A DNA stretch of 64,000 bases, from the NCBI RefSeq assembly GCF_050908995.1, contig NW_027484911.1, forward strand, positions 186,001 through 250,000, given 5' to 3'. How positions within the stretch are numbered: position 1 is the first letter of the stretch; each line of letters begins with the position of its first letter. This DNA is from Andrena cerasifolii. Taxonomy: Eukaryota > Arthropoda > Insecta > Hymenoptera > Andrenidae. The notes below the pieces were generated by a model. It had not been told where the DNA came from and did not search any database. It saw nothing but the letters and a program-made list of their open reading frames with translations. Of this stretch, positions 27,307-40,535 are shown piece by piece. Made by a program: the position numbers and the translations under genes.

Positions 27307-29912
27307 GCAAAACCGATATTGAAAAACCGATATTGAAAAACCGATATTGAATCCGATATTAGAACCGATATTCAAAAACCGATATTGAAAAACAAGTATT
27401 GAAAAACTGATATTGAAAAACCGATATTGAAAAACCGATATTGAAAACCCGATATTGAAAAACCGATATTGAAACCGATATTAGAACCGATATTGAAAAA
27501 CTTATATCGAAAAACTGATATTGAAAAACCGATATAGAAAAACCAATATTGAAAAACTTATATCGAAAAACTGATATTGCAAAACCGATATTGAAAAACA
27601 AATATTGAATCCGATATTAGAACCGATATTCAAAAACCGATATTGAATCCGATATTAGAACCGATATTCAAAAACCGATATTGAAAAACAAATATTGAAA
27701 AACTGATATTGAAAAACCGATATTGAAAAACCGATATTGAAAAACCGATATTGAAAAACCGATATTGAAACCGATATTAGAACCGATATTGAAAAACTTA
27801 TATCGAAAAACTGATATTGAAAAACCGATGTTGAAAAACCGATATTGAAAAACCGATAATGAAAAACACATATTGAAAAACAAATATTGAAAAACCGATA
27901 TTGAAAAACCGATATTGAAAAACCGATATTGAAAAACCGATATTGAAAAACCGATATTGAAAAACCTATATCGAAAAACTGATATTGCAAAACCGATATT
28001 GAAAAACAAATATTGAATCCGATATTAGAACCGATATTCAAAAACCGATATTGAATCCGATATTAGAACCGATATTTAAAAACCGATATTGAAAAACAAA
28101 TATTGAAAAACTGATATTGAAAAACCGATATCGAAAAACTGATATTGCAAAACCGATATTGAAAAACCGATATTGAAACAGATATTGCAAAACCGATATT
28201 GAAAAACCGATATTGAAAAACCTATATCGAAAAACTGATATTGCAAAACCGATATTGAAAAACAAATATTGAATCCGATATTAGAACCGATATTCAAAAA
28301 CCGATATTGAATCCGATATTAGAACCGATATTCAAAAACCGATATTGAAAAACAAGTATTGAAAAACTGATATTGAAAAACCGATATTGAAAAACCGATA
28401 TTGAAAACCCGATATTGAATAACCGATATTGAAACCGATATTAAAACCGATATTGAAAAACCGATATTGAAAAACAAATATTAAAAAACTGATATCGAAA
28501 AACCGATATTGAAAAACCGATATTGAAAAACCGATATTGAAAAACCGATATTGAAACCGATATTGAAACCGATATTGAAAAACTTATATCGAAAAACTGA
28601 TATTGAAAAACAAATATTGAATCCGATATTAGAACCGATATTCAAAAAACGATATTGAATCCGATATTAGAACCGATATTCAAAAACCGATATTGAAAAA
28701 CAAGTATTGAAAAACTGATATTGAAAAACCGATATTGAAAAACCGATATTGAAAACCCGATATTGAAAAACCGATATTGAAACCGATATTAAAACCGATA
28801 TTGAAAAACTTATATCGAAAAACTGATATTGAAAAACCGATATTGAAAAACCGATATTGAAACCGATATTGCAAAACCGATATTGAAAAACCAATATTGA
28901 AAAACTGATATCGAAAAACCGATATTGAAAAACCGATATTGAAAAACCGATATTGAAAAACCGTTATTGAAACCGATATTGAAAAACTTATATCGAAAAA
29001 CTGATATTGAAAAACTTATATCGAAAAACTGATATTGCAAAACCGATATTGAAAAACCGATATTGAAAAACCGATATTGAAAAACCGATATTGAAAAACC
29101 GATATTGAAAAACAAATATTGAAAAACTGATATCGAAAAACTGATATTGAAAAACCGATATTTAAAAACCGATATTGAAACCGATATTCAAAAACCGATA
29201 TTGAAAAACTGATATTGCAAAACCGATATTCAAAAACCTATATTGAAACCGATATTAGAACCGATATTCAAAAACCGATATTCAAAAACCGATATTGAAA
29301 ACCAAATATTGAAAAACTGATATCGAAAAATTGATATTGAAAAACCGATATTGAAAAACCGATATTGAAAAACAAATATTGAAAAACCGATATTGAAAAA
29401 CCGATATTGAATCCGATATTCGAACCGATATTGAAAAACCGATATTGAAAAACAAATATTGAAAAACTGATATCGAAAAACTGATATTAAAAAACCGATA
29501 TTGAAAAACCGATATTGAAAAACCGATATTGAAAAACACATATTGAAAAACAAATATTGAAAAACCGATATTGAAAAACCGATATTGAAAAACCGATATT
29601 GAAAAACCGATATTGAAAAACCGATATTGAAAAACCTATATCGAAAAACTGATATTGCAAAACCGATATTGAATCCGATATTAGAACCGATATTCAAAAA
29701 CCGATATTGAATCCGATATTAGAACCGATATTCAAAAACCGATATTGAAAAACCGATATTGAAAAACCGATATTGAAAAACCGATATTGAAAAACCAAAT
29801 ATTGAAAAACAAATATTGAAAACTGATATCGAAAAACTGATATTGAAAAACCGATATTGAAAAACCGATATTGAAACCGATATTCAAAAGCCGATATTGA
29901 AAAACCGATATT

Positions 29913-30894
29913 GGAGAACAAATGTTGAAAAACTGATATCGAAAAACTGATATTGAAAGCCCGATATTGAAAAACCGATATTGAAACCGATATTGAAAAA
30001 CAAATATTGAAAAACTGATATCGAAAAACTGATATTGAAAAACCGATATTGAAAAACCAAATATTGAAAAACAAATATTGAAAACTGATATCGAAAAACT
30101 GATATTGAAAAACCGATATTGAAAAACCGATATTGAAACCGATATTGCAAAACCGATATTGAAAAACCGATATTGAAAAACCGATATTGAATCCGATATT
30201 AGAACCGATATTCAAAAACCGATATTGAAAAACAAGTATTGAAAAACTGATATTGAAAAACCGATATTGAAAAACCGATATTGAAAACCCGATATTGAAA
30301 AACTTATATCGAAAAACTGATATTGAAAAACAAATATTGAATCCGATATTAGAACCGATATTCAAAAACCGATATTGAATCCGATATTAGAACCGATATT
30401 CAAAAACCGATATTGAAAAACAAGTATTGAAAAACTGATATTGAAAAACCGATATTGAAAAACCGATATTGAAAACCCGATATTGAAAAACCGATATTGA
30501 AACCGATATTGAAAAACAAATATTGAAAAACTGATATCGAAAAACTGATATTGAAAAACTTATATCGAAAAACTGATATTGCAAAACCGATATTGAAAAA
30601 CCGATATTGAAAAACCGATATTGAAAAACCGATATTGAAAAACCGATATTGAAAAACAAATATTGAAAAACTGATATCGAAAAACTGATATTGAAAAACC
30701 GATATTTAAAAACCGATATTGAAACCGATATTCAAAAACCGATATTCAAAAACCGATATTGAAAAACTGATATTGCAAAACCGATATTCAAAAACCTATA
30801 TTGAAACCGATATTAGAACCGATATTCAAAAACCGATATTCAAAAACCGATATTGAAACCGATATTCAAAAGCCGATATTGAAAAACCGATATT
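29913..30894 (+). repeat. Right-hand family, short unit U0 (982 bp)
   Basis: The unit is taken from one GGAGAAC block to the next. It is the first with the AAAAGCCGATATT flank (29886). It repeats the motif CCAAATATTG, ACAAATATTG, GAAAACTGATATC twice (near 29.79 and 30.06 kb). Confidence 0.75.
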
Positions 30895-33800
30895 GGAGAA
30901 CAAATGTTGAAAAACTGATATCGAAAAACTGATATTGAAAGCCCGATATTGAAAAACCGATATTGAAACCGATATTGAAAAACAAATATTGAAAAACTGA
31001 TATCGAAAAACTGATATTGAAAAACCGATATTGAAAAACCGATATTGAAACCGATATTGCAAAACCGATATTGAAAAACCGATATTGAAAAACCGATATT
31101 GAATCCGATATTAGAACCGATATTCAAAAACCGATATTGAAAAACAAGTATTGAAAAACTGATATTGAAAAACCGATATTGAAAAACCGATATTGAAAAC
31201 CCGATATTGAAAAACCGATATTGAAACCGATATTAGAACCGATATTGAAAAACTTATATCGAAAAACTGATATTGAAAAACCGATATAGAAAAACCAATA
31301 TTGAAAAACTTATATCGAAAAACTGATATTGCAAAACCGATATTGAAAAACAAATATTGAATCCGATATTAGAACCGGTATTGAAAAACTTATATCGAAA
31401 AACTGATATTGAAAAACCGATATTGAAAAACCGATATTGAAAAACCGATATTGAAAAACACATATTGAAAAACAAATATTGAAAAACCGATATTGAAAAA
31501 CCGATATTGAAAAACAAATATTGAATCCGATATTAGAACCGATATTCAAAAACCGATATTGAATCCGATATTAGAACCGATATTCAAAAACCGATATTGA
31601 AAAACAAATATTGAAAAACTGATATTGAAAAACCGATATTGAAAAACCGATATTGAAAAACCGATATTGAAAAACCGATATTGAAACCGATATTAGAACC
31701 GGTATTGAAAAACTTATATCGAAAAACTGATATTGAAAAACCGATATTGAAAAACCGATATTGAAAAACCGATATCGAAAAAACAATATTGAAAAACTTA
31801 TATCGAAAAACTGATATTGCAAAACCGATATTGAAAAACCGCTATTGCATCCGATATTAGCACCGATATTCAAAAACCGATATTGAATCCGATATTGAAA
31901 AACCGATATTGAAAAACCGATATTGAAAAACCGATATTGAAAAACCGATATTGAAAAACCGATATTGATAAACCGATATTGAAAAACCGATATTGAAAAA
32001 CCGATATTGAAAAACCGATATTGAAAAACCTATATCGAAAAACTGATATTGCAAAACCGATATTGAAAAACAAATATTGAATCCGATATTAGAACCGATA
32101 TTCAAAAACCGATATTGAATCCGATATTAGAACCGATATTCAAAAACCGATATTGAAAAACAAGTATTGAAAAACTGATATTGAAAAACCGATATTGAAA
32201 AACCGATATTGAAAACCCGATATTGAAAAACCGATATTGAAACCGATATTAAAACCGATATTGAAAAACTTATATCGAAAAACTGATATTGCAAAACCGA
32301 TATTGAAAAACAAATATTGAATCCGATATTAGAACCGATATTCAAAAACCGATATTGAATCCGATATTAGAACCGATATTCAAAAACCGATATTGAAAAA
32401 CAAATATTGAAAAACTGATATTGAAAAACCGATATTGAAAAACCGATATTGAAAAACCGATATTGAAAAACCGATATTGAAAAACCGATATTGAAACCGA
32501 TATTAGAACCGATATTGAAAAACTTATATCGAAAAACTGATATTGAAAAACCGATATTGAAAAACCGATATTGAAAAACCGATATTGAAAAACACATATT
32601 GAAAAACAAATATTGAAAAACCGATATTGAAAAACCGATATTGAAAAACCGATATTGAAAAACCGATATTGAAAAACCGATATTGAAAAACCTATATCGA
32701 AAAACTGATATTGCAAAACCGATATTGAAAAACAAATATTGAATCCGATATCAGAACCGATATTCAAAAACCGATATTGAATCCGATATTAGAACCGATA
32801 TTTAAAAACCGATATTGAAAAACAAATATTGAAAAACTGATATTGAAAAACCGATATTGAAAAACCGATATTGAAACCGATATTGCAAAACCGATATTGA
32901 AAAACCGATATTGAAAAACCGATATTGAATCCGATATTAGAACCGATATTCAAAAACCGATATTGAAAAACAAGTATTGAAAAACTGATATTGAAAAACC
33001 GATATTGAAAAACCGATATTGAAAACCCGATATTGAAAAACCGATATTGAAAAACCGATATTGAAACCGATATTAGAACCGATATTGAAAAACTTATATC
33101 GAAAAACTGATATTGCAAAACCGATATTGAAAAACCGATATTGAAACAGATATTGCAAAACCGATATTGAAAAACCGATATCGAAAAAACAATATTGAAA
33201 AACTTATATCGAAAAACTGATATTGCAAAACCGATATTGAAAAACCGATATTGCATCCGATATTAGCACCGATATTCAAAAACCGATATTGAATCCGATA
33301 TTGAAAAACCGATATTGAAAAACCGATATTGAAAAACCGATATTGAAAAACCGATATTGAAAAACCTATATCGAAAAACTGATATTGCAAAACCGATATT
33401 GAAAAACACATATTGAAAAACCGATATTGAAAAACCGATATTGAAACCGATATTAGAACCGATATTGAAAAACTTATATCGAAAAACTGATATTGAAAAA
33501 CCGATGTTGAAAAACCGATATTGAAAAACCGATATTGAAAAACACATATTGAAAAACAAATATTGAAAAACCGATATAGAAAAACCGATATTGAAAAACC
33601 GATATTGCATCCGATATTAGCACCGATATTCAAAAACCGATATTGAATCCGATATTGAAAAACCGATATTGAAAAACCGATATTGAAAAACCGATATTGA
33701 AAAACCGATATTGAAAAACCGATATTGAAAAACCGATATTGAAAAACCGATATTGAAAAACCGATATTGAAAAACCGATATTGAAAAACCGATATTGAAA

Positions 33801-35107
33801 AACCGATATTGAAAAACCGATATTGAAACCGATATTAGAACCGATATTGAAAAACCGATATTGAAAAACCGATATTGAAACCGATATTGCAAAACCGATA
33901 TTGAAAAACCGATATCGAAAAAACAATATTGAAAAACTTATATCGAAAAACTGATATTGCAAAACCGATATTGAAAAACCGATATTGCATCCGATATTAG
34001 CACCGATATTCAAAAACCGATATTGAATCCGATATTGAAAAACCGATATTGAAAAACCGATATTGAAAAACCGATATTGAAAAACCGATATTGAAAAACC
34101 GATATTGAAAAACCGATATTGAAAAACCGATATTGAAAAACCGATATTGAAAAACCTATATCGAAAAACTGATATTGCAAAACCGATATTGAAAAACAAA
34201 TATTGAATCCGATATTAGAACCGATATTCAAAAACCGATATTGAATCCGATATTAGAACCGATATTCAAAAACCGATATTGAAAAACAAGTATTGAAAAA
34301 CTGATATTGAAAAACCGATATTGAAAAACCGATATTGAAAACCCGATATTGAAAAACCGATATTGAAACCGATATTAAAACCGATATTGAAAAACTTATA
34401 TCGAAAAACTGATATTGCAAAACCGATATTGAAAAACAAATATTGAATCCGATATTAGAACCGATATTCAAAAACCGATATTGAATCCGATATTAGAACC
34501 GATATTCAAAAACCGATATTGAAAAACAAATATTGAAAAACTGATATTGAAAAACCGATATTGAAAAACCGATATTGAAAAACCGATATTGAAAAACCGA
34601 TATTGAAAAACCGATATTGAAACCGATATTAGAACCGATATTGAAAAACTTATATCGAAAAACTGATATTGAAAAACCGATATTGAAAAACCGATATTGA
34701 AAAACCGATATTGAAAAACACATATTGAAAAACAAATATTGAAAAACCGATATTGAAAAACCGATATTGAAAAACCGATATTGAAAAACCGATATTGAAA
34801 AACCGATATTGAAAAACCTATATCGAAAAACTGATATTGCAAAACCGATATTGAAAAACAAATATTGAATCCGATATCAGAACCGATATTCAAAAACCGA
34901 TATTGAATCCGATATTAGAACCGATATTTAAAAACCGATATTGAAAAACCGATATTGAAAAACCGATATTGAAAAACCGATATTGAAAAACCGATATTGA
35001 AAAACAAATATTGAAAACTGATATCGAAAAACTGATATTGAAAAACCGATATTGAAAAACCGATATTGAAACCGATATTCAAAAGCCGATATTGAAAAAC
35101 CGATATT
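30895..35107 (+). repeat. Higher-order unit U1 (4,213 bp, block to block)
   Basis: Landmarks from 30.86 to 31.4 kb recur at +4,213 bp in U2, and those from about 31.7 to 33.26 kb at +4,227 bp, one 14-bp monomer more. From 33.07 kb on the offset to U2 is 5,428 bp because U2 holds an extra 1,201 bp. Diagnostic changes inside are ACCGGTATT (31375, 31700), CCGCTATTGCATCC (31839), GATATCAGAACC (32748), AAACAGATATTGC (33146) and CCGATGTTG (33503). Within U1 a 2,126-bp spacing links 32.13-32.9 kb to 34.25-34.9 kb. Confidence 0.8.
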
Positions 35108-37015
35108 GGAGAACAAATGTTGAAAAACTGATATCGAAAAACTGATATTGAAAGCCCGATATTGAAAAACCGATATTGAAACCGATATTGAAAAACAAAT
35201 ATTGAAAAACTGATATCGAAAAACTGATATTGAAAAACCGATATTGAAAAACCGATATTGAAACCGATATTGCAAAACCGATATTGAAAAACCGATATTG
35301 AAAAACCGATATTGAATCCGATATTAGAACCGATATTCAAAAACCGATATTGAAAAACAAGTATTGAAAAACTGATATTGAAAAACCGATATTGAAAAAC
35401 CGATATTGAAAACCCGATATTGAAAAACCGATATTGAAACCGATATTAGAACCGATATTGAAAAACTTATATCGAAAAACTGATATTGAAAAACCGATAT
35501 AGAAAAACCAATATTGAAAAACTTATATCGAAAAACTGATATTGCAAAACCGATATTGAAAAACAAATATTGAATCCGATATTAGAACCGGTATTGAAAA
35601 ACTTATATCGAAAAACTGATATTGAAAAACCGATATTGAAAAACCGATATTGAAAAACCGATATTGAAAAACACATATTGAAAAACAAATATTGAAAAAC
35701 CGATATTGAAAAACCGATATTGAAAAACAAATATTGAATCCGATATTAGAACCGATATTCAAAAACCGATATTGAATCCGATATTAGAACCGATATTCAA
35801 AAACCGATATTGAAAAACAAATATTGAAAAACTGATATTGAAAAACCGATATTGAAAAACCGATATTGAAAAACCGATATTGAAAAACCGATATTGAAAA
35901 ACCGATATTGAAACCGATATTAGAACCGGTATTGAAAAACTTATATCGAAAAACTGATATTGAAAAACCGATATTGAAAAACCGATATTGAAAAACCGAT
36001 ATCGAAAAAACAATATTGAAAAACTTATACCGAAAAACTGATATTGCAAAACCGATATTGAAAAACCGCTATTGCATCCGATATTAGCACCGATATTCAA
36101 AAACCGATATTGAATCCGATATTGAAAAACCGATATTGAAAAACCGATATTGAAAAACCGATATTGAAAAACCGATATTGAAAAACCGATATTGAAAAAC
36201 CGATATTGAAAAACCGATATTGAAAAACCGATATTGAAAAACCGATATTGAAAAACCTATATCGAAAAACTGATATTGCAAAACCGATATTGAAAAACAA
36301 ATATTGAATCCGATATTAGAACCGATATTCAAAAACCGATATTGAATCCGATATTAGAACCGATATTCAAAAACCGATATTGAAAAACAAGTATTGAAAA
36401 ACTGATATTGAAAAACCGATATTGAAAAACCGATATTGAAAACCCGATATTGAAAAACCGATATTGAAACCGATATTAAAACCGATATTGAAAAACTTAT
36501 ATCGAAAAACTGATATTGCAAAACCGATATTGAAAAACAAATATTGAATCCGATATTAGAACCGATATTCAAAAACCGATATTGAATCCGATATTAGAAC
36601 CGATATTCAAAAACCGATATTGAAAAACAAATATTGAAAAACTGATATTGAAAAACCGATATTGAAAAACCGATATTGAAAAACCGATATTGAAAAACCG
36701 ATATTGAAAAACCGATATTGAAACCGATATTAGAACCGATATTGAAAAACTTATATCGAAAAACTGATATTGAAAAACCGATATTGAAAAACCGATATTG
36801 AAAAACCGATATTGAAAAACACATATTGAAAAACAAATATTGAAAAACCGATATTGAAAAACCGATATTGAAAAACCGATATTGAAAAACCGATATTGAA
36901 AAACCGATATTGAAAAACCTATATCGAAAAACTGATATTGCAAAACCGATATTGAAAAACAAATATTGAATCCGATATCAGAACCGATATTCAAAAACCG
37001 ATATTGAATCCGATA

Positions 37016-37506
37016 TTAGAACCGATATTTAAAAACCGATATTGAAAAACAAATATTGAAAAACTGATATTGAAAAACCGATATTGAAAAACCGATATTG
37101 AAACCGATATTGCAAAACCGATATTGAAAAACCGATATTGAAAAACCGATATTGAATCCGATATTAGAACCGATATTCAAAAACCGATATTGAAAAACAA
37201 GTATTGAAAAACTGATATTGAAAAACCGATATTGAAAAACCGATATTGAAAACCCGATATTGAAAAACCGATATTGAAAAACCGATATTGAAACCGATAT
37301 TAGAACCGATATTGAAAAACTTATATCGAAAAACTGATATTGCAAAACCGATATTGAAAAACCGATATTGAAACAGATATTGCAAAACCGATATTGAAAA
37401 ACCGATATCGAAAAAACAATATTGAAAAACTTATATCGAAAAACTGATATTGCAAAACCGATATTGAAAAACCGATATTGCATCCGATATTAGCACCGAT
37501 ATTCAA
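37016..37506 (+). repeat. Core of the 1,201-bp internal duplication in U2, left copy
   Basis: This stretch holds the CAAGTATTG monomer (37199), GAAAACCCGATATT, AAACAGATATTGC and CGATATCG plus ACAATATTG in fixed order. The right copy lies at about 38217-38707 with the same internal spacing. Confidence 0.75.
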
Positions 37507-38216
37507 AAACCGATATTGAATCCGATATTAGAACCGATATTTAAAAACCGATATTGAAAAACCGATATTGAAAAACCGATATTGAAAAACCGATATTGAA
37601 AAACCGATATTGAAAAACAAATATTGAAAACTGATATCGAAAAACTGATATTGAAAAACCGATATTGAAAAACCGATATTGAAAAACCGATATTGAAAAA
37701 CACATATTGAAAAACAAATATTGAAAAACCGATATTGAAAAACCGATATTGAAAAACCGATATTGAAAAACCGATATTGAAAAACCGATATTGAAAAACC
37801 TATATCGAAAAACTGATATTGCAAAACCGATATTGAAAAACAAATATTGAATCCGATATCAGAACCGATATTCAAAAACCGATATTGAATCCGATATTAG
37901 AACCGATATTCAAAAACCGATATTGAATCCAATATTAGAACCGATATTCAAAAACCGATATTGAAAAACAAGTATTGAAAAACTGATATTGAAAAACCGA
38001 TATTGAAAAACCGATATTGAAAACCCGATATTGAAAAACCGATATTGAAACCGATATTAAAACCGATATTGAATAACTTATATCGAAAAACTGATATTGC
38101 AAAACCGATATTGAAAAACAAATATTGAATCCGATATTAGAACCGATATTCAAAAACCGATATTGAATCCGATATTAGAACCGATATTCAAAAACACATA
38201 TTGAAAAACAAATATT

Positions 38217-38707
38217 GAAAAACCGATATTTAAAAACCGATATTGAAAAACAAATATTGAAAAACTGATATTGAAAAACCGATATTGAAAAACCGATATT
38301 GAAACCGATATTGCAAAACCGATATTGAAAAACCGATATTGAAAAACCGATATTGAATCCGATATTAGAACCGATATTCAAAAACCGATATTGAAAAACA
38401 AGTATTGAAAAACTGATATTGAAAAACCGATATTGAAAAACCGATATTGAAAACCCGATATTGAAAAACCGATATTGAAAAACCGATATTGAAACCGATA
38501 TTAGAACCGATATTGAAAAACTTATATCGAAAAACTGATATTGCAAAACCGATATTGAAAAACCGATATTGAAACAGATATTGCAAAACCGATATTGAAA
38601 AACCGATATCGAAAAAACAATATTGAAAAACTTATATCGAAAAACTGATATTGCAAAACCGATATTGAAAAACCGATATTGCATCCGATATTAGCACCGA
38701 TATTCAA
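38217..38707 (+). repeat. Core of the 1,201-bp internal duplication in U2, right copy
   Basis: It matches 37016-37506 at +1,201 bp. Its left flank differs: an ACACATATTG plus ACAAATATTG pair is joined to a TTTAAAAACC junction near 38200, which may mark the recombination joint. The same joint recurs near 43170 and 45005. Confidence 0.75.
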
Positions 38708-40535
38708 AAACCGATATTGAATCCGATATTGAAAAACCGATATTGAAAAACCGATATTGAAAAACCGATATTGAAAAACCGATATTGAAAAACCTATATC
38801 GAAAAACTGATATTGCAAAACCGATATTGAAAAACACATATTGAAAAACCGATATTGAAAAACCGATATTGAAACCGATATTAGAACCGATATTGAAAAA
38901 CTTATATCGAAAAACTGATATTGAAAAACCGATGTTGAAAAACCGATATTGAAAAACCGATATTGAAAAACACATATTGAAAAACAAATATTGAAAAACC
39001 GATATAGAAAAACCGATATTGAAAAACCGATATTGCATCCGATATTAGCACCGATATTCAAAAACCGATATTGAATCCGATATTGAAAAACCGATATTGA
39101 AAAACCGATATTGAAAAACCGATATTGAAAAACCGATATTGAAAAACCGATATTGAAAAACCGATATTGAAAAACCGATATTGAAAAACCGATATTGAAA
39201 AACCGATATTGAAAAACCGATATTGAAAAACCGATATTGAAAAACCGATATTGAAACCGATATTAGAACCGATATTGAAAAACCGATATTGAAAAACCGA
39301 TATTGAAACCGATATTGCAAAACCGATATTGAAAAACCGATATCGAAAAAACAATATTGAAAAACTTATATCGAAAAACTGATATTGCAAAACCGATATT
39401 GAAAAACCGATATTGCATCCGATATTAGCACCGATATTCAAAAACCGATATTGAATCCGATATTGAAAAACCGATATTGAAAAACCGATATTGAAAAACC
39501 GATATTGAAAAACCGATATTGAAAAACCGATATTGAAAAACCGATATTGAAAAACCGATATTGAAAAACCGATATTGAAAAACCTATATCGAAAAACTGA
39601 TATTGCAAAACCGATATTGAAAAACAAATATTGAATCCGATATTAGAACCGATATTCAAAAACCGATATTGAATCCGATATTAGAACCGATATTCAAAAA
39701 CCGATATTGAAAAACAAGTATTGAAAAACTGATATTGAAAAACCGATATTGAAAAACCGATATTGAAAACCCGATATTGAAAAACCGATATTGAAACCGA
39801 TATTAAAACCGATATTGAAAAACTTATATCGAAAAACTGATATTGCAAAACCGATATTGAAAAACAAATATTGAATCCGATATTAGAACCGATATTCAAA
39901 AACCGATATTGAATCCGATATTAGAACCGATATTCAAAAACCGATATTGAAAAACAAATATTGAAAAACTGATATTGAAAAACCGATATTGAAAAACCGA
40001 TATTGAAAAACCGATATTGAAAAACCGATATTGAAAAACCGATATTGAAACCGATATTAGAACCGATATTGAAAAACTTATATCGAAAAACTGATATTGA
40101 AAAACCGATATTGAAAAACCGATATTGAAAAACCGATATTGAAAAACACATATTGAAAAACAAATATTGAAAAACCGATATTGAAAAACCGATATTGAAA
40201 AACCGATATTGAAAAACCGATATTGAAAAACCGATATTGAAAAACCTATATCGAAAAACTGATATTGCAAAACCGATATTGAAAAACAAATATTGAATCC
40301 GATATCAGAACCGATATTCAAAAACCGATATTGAATCCGATATTAGAACCGATATTTAAAAACCGATATTGAAAAACCGATATTGAAAAACCGATATTGA
40401 AAAACCGATATTGAAAAACCGATATTGAAAAACAAATATTGAAAACTGATATCGAAAAACTGATATTGAAAAACCGATATTGAAAAACCGATATTGAAAC
40501 CGATATTCAAAAGCCGATATTGAAAAACCGATATT

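Larger units (their letters stand above)
21251..29880 (+). repeat. Zone IV: mosaic joining the A/B families to the right-hand family
   Basis: This zone mixes modules known from the left with the first members of the right-hand family. The AAAAATTGATATT module recurs near 21833, 25735, 26585 and 29327, and the 345-bp module once at 22358. GATATTAAAACC, AAACAGATATTGC (28176) and closely spaced CAAGTATTG monomers appear from about 26-28 kb and continue to the right end. Private changes are relatively frequent: ATTATAACC near 22830 and 23404, CCGATAAT near 23226 and 27856, CCGAGATT near 26483, and two A9 runs near 21954 and 26814. Confidence 0.75.
35108..40535 (+). repeat. Higher-order unit U2 (5,428 bp, block to block)
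   Basis: It is U1 with an internal gain. Sequence at 37.02-37.5 kb recurs at 38.22-38.7 kb, 1,201 bp away, including AAACAGATATTGC at 37374 and 38575. TATACCG near 36027 replaces the TATATCG of U1. A private CCAATATTAGAACC occurs near 37928 and GAATAACTTATATCG near 38072. Confidence 0.8.
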
